Source: Clostridia bacterium (GTDB taxonomy: Bacteria > Bacillota > Clostridia > Christensenellales > UBA1242). Taken from it: a stretch of 5,210 nt of DNA. Position 1 is the first letter of the stretch. The number at the start of each line of letters is the position of its first letter. This document shows, piece by piece, positions 1 to 5,210 of this stretch. Both the position numbers and the translations under genes were made by a program. The notes beneath the pieces are model-generated. The model saw only the letters and a list, made by a program, of their open reading frames with translations. It had not been told where the DNA came from and ran no database searches. The stretch lies in assembly GCA_017473795.1 (NCBI GenBank), contig JAFUJE010000048.1, positions 1 to 5,210 of the forward strand, given 5' to 3'.

Positions 1-1985
1 ACTTTTGCTTCGGTATCTTTAATGATTTGTTCACGTTCAGCCGGAATTGTAGCATCGAAAACGGACAATGAAATTGAACCCAAAGTTGAATATTTGAAAC
101 CAACTGTTTTAATTTTATCAATGGATTCACTAGTTACAGTTGCACCATGTGTTTCGAAAATTTTAACGATTAAGTTATTAATATCTTTCTTAACAACCTC
201 TTTGTTGATTTCATAAGCAAATTTATTTTCTGGTTTGCTGCGGTCAACAATACCAATATCTTGTGGGAAGCATTGATTGAATAAAATACGACCAACGGTA
301 GTTTCTACACGACCAAATTCTTCGACTTCATCAAGATTGCCTTCAATTTCAAAGTTAGAACGTCGAACTTGAATTTTTGCATGTAAGTCTAGTTCACCAA
401 CGTTATAAGCGTAAATGGCTTCGTTTTCGTCTTTATAAACATTACCCTCACCCTTAACACCGGCAATTTGTTGAGTCATATAGTAGCAACCCAAAATAAT
501 ATCCTGTGTTGGTGTAACAACTGATTTTGAGTCACTTGGTTTTAAGATATTGTTTGAAGCCAACATCAAAACACGAGCTTCGGCTTGAGCTTCAGGAGAC
601 AATGGTACGAGAACAGTCATTTGGTCACCGTCGAAGTCAGCGTTGAATGCAGTACAAACCAATGGGTGTAAACGGATTGCACGGCCGTCAACCAAAACAG
701 GCTCAAATGCTTGGATTGACAATTTGTGCAACGTGGGTTGACGGTTTAATAAAACAGGATGGTCACGAACAACCTCTTCCAAAATGTCCCAAACTTGAGG
801 TTTTTCACGTTCAATCAAACGCTTAGCGCTACGGCTGTGATGAGCTAATCCCATATCAACCAATTTTTTCATAACAAATGGTTTGAAAAGTTCCAAAGCC
901 ATTTCTTTTGGCAAACCAACTTGATAATGTTTCAATTCTGGACCAACAACGATAACGGTACGTCCAGAATAGTCAACACGTTTACCCAATAAGTTATTAC
1001 GGAAGCGACCTTGTTTACCACGTAAACCTTCAGCCAATGATTTCAACGGACGACCTTTAGCACCTTGAACTGGTTTACCACGGCGACCGTTATCAATTAA
1101 AGCGTCAACTGCTTCTTGCAACATACGTTTTTCGTTACGAATAATAACTTCAGGCGCACCTAAAGAAATTAATTTTTTCAAGCGGTTATTACGGTTAATA
1201 ACACGACGATATAAATCATTAACATCAGTCGTAGCAAAACGGCCACCATCAATTTGAACCATTGGACGTAATTCAGGTGGAGTAACTGGTAATACATCCA
1301 AGACCATCCATTCTGGGCGATTGCCACTATTTTTAAATGATTCGAGCAAGTCCAAACGTTTAATTGCTTTTTCACGTTTAGCACCTTTAGCTTTTGCGAT
1401 GATTTCGTTACATTCTTTGATTTCTTTGTCTAAATCAAGTGCAGCCAACATGGTTTTAATGGCTTCTGCACCCATTCCTGATTTGAATGAATCAGTACCA
1501 AATTTTTCCCATGCTTCGTGCAATTCACGGTCGGTTAAAATTTGACCATAAGATAAAGTTGTTTTACCTGGATCAGTTACTACGAAGGAAACAAAATAAA
1601 TAACTTGTTCCAAATTTTTAATGGTCATATTTAACAAAGTACCAATTTTTGACATGATGCCTTTGAAGTACCAAATATGAACAACTGGTGCAGCCAATTC
1701 GATGTGCCCCATACGTTCACGACGCACGATTGAGCGGGTAACTTCAACACCACACTTATCACAAACAGTTCCTTTGTAGCGGATTAATTTATATTTACCG
1801 CAAGAACATTGCCAATCTTTCTTTGGACCAAAAATACGTTCGCAAAACAAACCGTCTTTTTCTGGTTTTTGAGTACGATAGTTAATCGTTTCAGGTTTAG
1901 TAACTTCCCCATGACTCCATTCACGGATTTTATCAGGGCTGGCAATACTAATTTTTAAACTTTCAAAATTATTTAATTCAAACAT
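1..1985 (-). CDS. rpoC: DNA-directed RNA polymerase subunit beta-prime, N-terminal 661 codons (3' end outside window)
   Basis: Beta-prime is the catalytic, Mg-binding subunit of cytoplasmic core RNA polymerase (NTP + growing RNA to RNA + PPi). The frame runs uninterrupted from ATG at 1985 to the left edge and is cut there; about 1,200 residues are usual in Bacillota, so roughly half is present. The start is fixed by an AAGGAG seven bases upstream and by the typical N-terminus [12 protein letters not shown]. Visible in order: zinc ribbon Cys60, Cys62, Cys75, Cys78; clamp helices and lid with [20 protein letters not shown]; switch-2 segment [19 protein letters not shown] (324-342); NRQPTLHK (414-421); catalytic NADFDGD with Asp450, Asp452, Asp454. 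Residue numbers sit exactly ten below E. coli, so there is no net indel up to the active site. Trigger loop and bridge helix lie outside. Odd residues: Gln416 for the usual Ala, Lys421, Ser423, Thr457 and Leu459. Identity is certain; the host taxon is not. Confidence 0.98.
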   Translation of the reverse strand, partial: MFELNNFESLKISIASPDKIREWSHGEVTKPETINYRTQKPEKDGLFCERIFGPKKDWQCSCGKYKLIRYKGTVCDKCGVEVTRSIVRRERMGHIELAAPVVHIWYFKGIMSKIGTLLNMTIKNLEQVIYFVSFVVTDPGKTTLSYGQILTDRELHEAWEKFGTDSFKSGMGAEAIKTMLAALDLDKEIKECNEIIAKAKGAKREKAIKRLDLLESFKNSGNRPEWMVLDVLPVTPPELRPMVQIDGGRFATTDVNDLYRRVINRNNRLKKLISLGAPEVIIRNEKRMLQEAVDALIDNGRRGKPVQGAKGRPLKSLAEGLRGKQGRFRNNLLGKRVDYSGRTVIVVGPELKHYQVGLPKEMALELFKPFVMKKLVDMGLAHHSRSAKRLIEREKPQVWDILEEVVRDHPVLLNRQPTLHKLSIQAFEPVLVDGRAIRLHPLVCTAFNADFDGDQMTVLVPLSPEAQAEARVLMLASNNILKPSDSKSVVTPTQDIILGCYYMTQQIAGVKGEGNVYKDENEAIYAYNVGELDLHAKIQVRRSNFEIEGNLDEVEEFGRVETTVGRILFNQCFPQDIGIVDRSKPENKFAYEINKEVVKKDINNLIVKIFETHGATVTSESIDKIKTVGFKYSTLGSISLSVFDATIPAEREQIIKDTEAK

Positions 1986-1999
1986 TTTCCTTCTCCTTC
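1986..1999 (-). promoter_or_regulatory. rpoB–rpoC intergenic gap with rpoC Shine-Dalgarno
   Basis: The 14 bases between the rpoB stop (TAA, 2002-2000) and the rpoC ATG (1985-1983) read GAAGGAGAAGGAAA on the minus strand. AAGGAG at 1998-1993 is a near-perfect match to the anti-Shine-Dalgarno of 16S rRNA and lies seven bases from the ATG, which settles the rpoC start. A second AGGA lies too close to the ATG to be the main site. The gap is too short for a promoter or a hairpin terminator, so rpoC is inferred to be co-transcribed with rpoB, as is general in bacteria. Confidence 0.93.
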
Positions 2000-4900
2000 T
2001 TATTCCTCAAACAATTGATCAATATCGAACATTTCCAAGTCATCAGCAGTAGGTTCTTCAATTGCTCCTTGATTAAATTCAATTTCAGTTTCGACTTCTT
2101 CTTTATTATCGGCTTCAATATTTGCCAACATTTCAGTATCATCAACCAAGGCATCAATTTTTTCAAGTTCAACTTCTTTTTTGTCTGCGGTATAAATACC
2201 AACATCAAAACCTAAGCCTTGCAATTCACGAATCATAACCTTACTTGCTTCAGGAATACCTGGGTCAGGCAACTTAGTACCATTAACGAGTGCCACATAC
2301 GTTTTTGTACGACCTTGGACGTCATCGGATTTAACAGTCAACATTTCTTGTAAGATATGCGCTGCACCATAAGCTTCCAATGCCCAGACCTCCATTTCAC
2401 CCATACGTTGACCACCAAATTGAGCTTTACCACCCAATGGTTGTTGTGTCACTAAACTGTAAGCACCAGTTGAACGAGCATGAATTTTGGTATCAACCAT
2501 GTGATGCAATTTCAACATATACATATAACCAACGGTTGTACGGTTTTGGAAAGGTTCACCAGTACGTCCATCGTATAATTGCATTTTACCGTCTTCTGGT
2601 AAGCCATTTTGACGTAATAATTCTTGAATATCATTTTCGTTAGCGCCGTTAAATACAGGAGTAGCAACTTTCCAACCTAATGTTTTAGCAACCAAGCCTA
2701 AAGATACTTCCAACAACTGACCAATATTCAAACGAGAAGGAACACCCAACGGATTCAACACGATATCAACAGGTGTACCGTCAGCCATATATGGCATATC
2801 TTCAACTGGTAAAATTTTAGAAACGATACCTTTGTTACCGTGACGACCAGTCATCTTATCACCGACTTTGATATTACGTTTTTGTGCAATTGTAACTTTA
2901 ATTACTTCATTAACGCCAACGTCCATTTCGTCGTGATTCTTACGGCTGAAGCATTCAACTGCAACAACAACACCGTCTTTACCATTTTCAACACGCATTG
3001 AAGCGTCACGAACTTCACGAGATTTTTCACCAAAGATAGCACGCAATAAACGTTCTTCTGGAGTTAATTCAGATTCACCTTTTGGTGTAACTTTACCAAC
3101 TAGAATATCACCGGTACGAACAAAAGAACCAACACGAACGATACCACGTTCATCCAAGTTAGCCAAGGCGTCTTCGCTTAGATTTGGGATATCACGTGTA
3201 ATTTCTTCGTCACCTAATTTAGTAGTACGAACTTTACATTCTTTCAAGTGCAATGCAATTGAGGTAAATTTGTCTTCTTTAACAACTCTTTCTGAAATTA
3301 AGATAGCATCCTCGAAGTTATACCCTTCCCAGTTCATATAGGCAACGCACATGTTTTTACCAATTGCTAACTCACCATTGTTGGTAGCATAGCCATCAGT
3401 AATAACTTCACCGGCTTTAACCTTATCACCCTTACGAACAATTGGTTTTTGGTTAATACATGCTTCTTCATTATAACGAGTAAATTTGGTTAATTTATAA
3501 TAATCACGTTCGTGATTGTCATCACGTTCAATAACAATTTGATCTGCAGTTACAGAAACAACGGTACCATCTGTTTTAGCAGTTAACATAACGTTACTAT
3601 CCAAAGCAGCACGATATTCCAAACCAGTAGCAACCAAAGGTGCTTCGGTACGAACCAAAGAAACTGCCTGACGTTGCATGTTTGAACCCAACAAAGCACG
3701 ACCCGTATCATCATTATTCAAGAAAGGAATTAATGCTGTTGCTAACGAAATAAATTGACGTGGGCTGGCATCCACATAGTCAACACTTTCACGTGGCATA
3801 TCCAAAATAACATCACGATGACGACAAGTTACAAACTCATGAGCCAAACGACCATCTTCGGTCAATGGTTCTGTACCTTGAGCCACGTAGAAGGCATCTT
3901 CTTCGTCAGCAGTTAAATAATCAACAATATCGGTTACTTTACCAGTTGCTTTATCAACACGACGCAATGGAGCGGTAATAAATCCGTATTCGTTAATGCG
4001 TGCGTACATAGCCAAGCTGTTAACCAAACCAATTGATTGACCTTCCGGAGTTTCAACCGCACAAAGACGACTGTTGTGAGTATAGTGCAAGTCACGAACT
4101 TCACTGGTTGCACGTTCCTTAACAATACCACCAGGACCAACAGCGGTAATTTTACGTTTTTGTGTAATTTCAGTTAATGGGTTGTTAGTATCCATCACGT
4201 GTGATAATTGAGATACAGCACAGAAATCACGCAATGAACGAGTAATAGCTTTCGCATTAATAATGTTTAATGGATTAATGGCCTTACTGTTAATTTCCAT
4301 GGTCTGCATGGTTTCACGCATGTTATTGCGTAATTTCAACATACCATCTTTAAAGTGGCGAGCCATCAAATCACCAACAGTATTCAAACGACGGTTACCC
4401 AAGTGGTCAATATTGTCTTCGTAACCAACACCATCGCACATATTTAACAAGTAAGAAACAGTAGCAATAATGTCATCACGATGTAAATGACGCATAACCA
4501 AATCTTTAGCGTTTTCTTTAACTGCTTTAATTTTGTCAGCTTTGGTAGTTTTTCCTTCTAATACTTTTAACAAAGTTGGATAGTGAACCAATTCTTTAAT
4601 TCCAGTATCAAATTCAGTACAATCTAAATAAGCATTAACATTAACACGATTGTTACCAATAACTTGAACAGCATCACCCAACTCGTTTTTAATTGTAACA
4701 ACGTTAATACCTGCATTTTGAATCTTGTCAGCCATTTGCTTATCAATTTCGGTATCATGTGGAACAACAACTTTACCGTTAATCTTGATATCTTCAGCTG
4801 CAATATGTTTCAAGATACGAGTACTAATGCAAAGCTTTTTGTTAAATTTATAGCGACCAACTACGGCTAAGTCATAGTTCGGGAAGGTAAAGAACATATT

Positions 4901-5210
4901 ATTCAAACCTGATTCCATAACGTCAGCATTTGGTAATTCAGAAGGACGCATTTTACGAGATAATTCAAGCAAGGCTTTTTCTTTAGAAATCTCTTGCCCG
5001 CCTTCTAATGATTTTTCAATGGTAGCTTTTAATACTGGATGATGTGCAAACATTTCCAATAATTCTTTATCGCTACCAATATTCAAAGCACGCAAGAAAG
5101 TAATCAAATTAACTTTATTGGCTTTATTTGGACTAACAGAAATCACGTTATTGATATCTTTGGTCATTTCGATATAAGCACCATGCGTTGGACTCATCGT
5201 ACATTCAATA
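2000..5210 (-). CDS. rpoB: DNA-directed RNA polymerase subunit beta, lacking its N-terminus (5' end outside window)
   Basis: Beta is the second large subunit of core RNA polymerase; it lines the RNA exit path and active centre and forms the rifampicin site. The frame is open through the right edge; the ATG at 5197 is internal (the alignment there is near E. coli residue 176), so the real start is outside. Numbering from 5197, in order: beta lobes; IDHLGNRR, which keeps the promoter-contacting Asp and Arg; the Rif region (4139-4213); ETPEG segment; [16 protein letters not shown] with Glu629-Asp630 (E. coli E813-D814); [10 protein letters not shown] with Lys781 and Lys789 (E. coli K1065, K1073); NPLGVPSR; the near-invariant [19 protein letters not shown] near the C-terminus; then an acidic tail ending FDIDQLFEE. 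The essential residues checked are intact, so it looks functional. Many normally fixed positions differ, notably in the Rif pocket, the ETPEG segment and near the right edge. rpoC follows after 14 bases. Confidence 0.98.
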   Translation of the reverse strand, partial: IECTMSPTHGAYIEMTKDINNVISVSPNKANKVNLITFLRALNIGSDKELLEMFAHHPVLKATIEKSLEGGQEISKEKALLELSRKMRPSELPNADVMESGLNNMFFTFPNYDLAVVGRYKFNKKLCISTRILKHIAAEDIKINGKVVVPHDTEIDKQMADKIQNAGINVVTIKNELGDAVQVIGNNRVNVNAYLDCTEFDTGIKELVHYPTLLKVLEGKTTKADKIKAVKENAKDLVMRHLHRDDIIATVSYLLNMCDGVGYEDNIDHLGNRRLNTVGDLMARHFKDGMLKLRNNMRETMQTMEINSKAINPLNIINAKAITRSLRDFCAVSQLSHVMDTNNPLTEITQKRKITAVGPGGIVKERATSEVRDLHYTHNSRLCAVETPEGQSIGLVNSLAMYARINEYGFITAPLRRVDKATGKVTDIVDYLTADEEDAFYVAQGTEPLTEDGRLAHEFVTCRHRDVILDMPRESVDYVDASPRQFISLATALIPFLNNDDTGRALLGSNMQRQAVSLVRTEAPLVATGLEYRAALDSNVMLTAKTDGTVVSVTADQIVIERDDNHERDYYKLTKFTRYNEEACINQKPIVRKGDKVKAGEVITDGYATNNGELAIGKNMCVAYMNWEGYNFEDAILISERVVKEDKFTSIALHLKECKVRTTKLGDEEITRDIPNLSEDALANLDERGIVRVGSFVRTGDILVGKVTPKGESELTPEERLLRAIFGEKSREVRDASMRVENGKDGVVVAVECFSRKNHDEMDVGVNEVIKVTIAQKRNIKVGDKMTGRHGNKGIVSKILPVEDMPYMADGTPVDIVLNPLGVPSRLNIGQLLEVSLGLVAKTLGWKVATPVFNGANENDIQELLRQNGLPEDGKMQLYDGRTGEPFQNRTTVGYMYMLKLHHMVDTKIHARSTGAYSLVTQQPLGGKAQFGGQRMGEMEVWALEAYGAAHILQEMLTVKSDDVQGRTKTYVALVNGTKLPDPGIPEASKVMIRELQGLGFDVGIYTADKKEVELEKIDALVDDTEMLANIEADNKEEVETEIEFNQGAIEEPTADDLEMFDIDQLFEE

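Noticed and set aside
22..216. Short plus-strand open frames, here and at 1321-1545, 2015-2215, 2380-2643 and 4664-4870.
   Set aside because: All lie antisense to highly conserved rpoC or rpoB codons, lack a convincing ribosome site and show no recognisable protein; they are by-products of codon use on the other strand.
624..746. Horizontal transfer from a eukaryote or archaeon to explain the Pol II-like residues.
   Set aside because: The residues are isolated inside otherwise typical bacterial sequence, and the zinc ribbon, domain order and spacing match bacterial RpoC; parallel substitution is simpler.
1..1985. Possible UGA-as-Trp code, prompted by some mollicute-like residues.
   Set aside because: Trp positions such as those in REWSHG and in KDWQC are TGG and no in-frame TGA was met, so there is no support for a changed code.
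1986..1999. A promoter or terminator between rpoB and rpoC.
   Set aside because: Only 14 bases are available, fully taken up by a purine-rich ribosome site; no -35/-10 pair or hairpin fits.
1978..2208. Minus-strand frame of 76 codons spanning the rpoB–rpoC junction.
   Set aside because: It overlaps the end of rpoB and the start of rpoC in a different frame; its low-complexity Lys/Leu/Ile content is what a shifted reading of the acidic GAA-rich beta tail produces.
5195..5197. ATG at 5197 as the true start of beta.
   Set aside because: The frame stays open to the window edge (I-E-C-T precede the Met), no Shine-Dalgarno lies just upstream, and the alignment places this Met near E. coli residue 176, inside the protein.

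Overview
The window is a piece of a bacterial rpoB–rpoC operon, read entirely from the minus strand. It holds two partial genes and almost no non-coding DNA. From right to left it carries most of rpoB (RNA polymerase beta subunit; the roughly 175 N-terminal residues lie beyond the right edge), a 14-base gap with a strong Shine-Dalgarno, then the first 661 codons of rpoC (beta-prime subunit; its C-terminal half lies beyond the left edge). No tRNA, rRNA, mobile element, CRISPR array, promoter or terminator can be supported.

The organism is most likely a low-GC Bacillota or relative. The base composition is about 40% GC (estimated by eye from sample lines). The gene order is the usual bacterial one with split rpoB and rpoC. 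The best-remembered match for beta-prime is Bacillus/Clostridium RpoC, with no insertion between the zinc ribbon and the catalytic centre. The beta sequence just before its IDHLGNRR motif resembles Clostridia more than Bacillus. TGG encodes Trp and no in-frame TGA was seen, so nothing points to the Mycoplasma genetic code. I cannot name a genus.

The two proteins assemble into the catalytic core of RNA polymerase. Beta supplies the Rif pocket, fork loop and NTP/RNA-contacting lysines; beta-prime supplies the Mg-binding Asp triad, lid, rudder and clamp. All catalytic residues I could check are present, so both genes look functional. The unusual part is the number of changes at positions that are nearly fixed in bacteria: the rifampicin pocket, the following ETPEG segment, the core-promoter-element Trp site of beta, and two active-site motifs of beta-prime. 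Several of these residues match the eukaryotic Pol II residue at the same position. No new system is visible; the window is ordinary in layout but carries an atypical polymerase.
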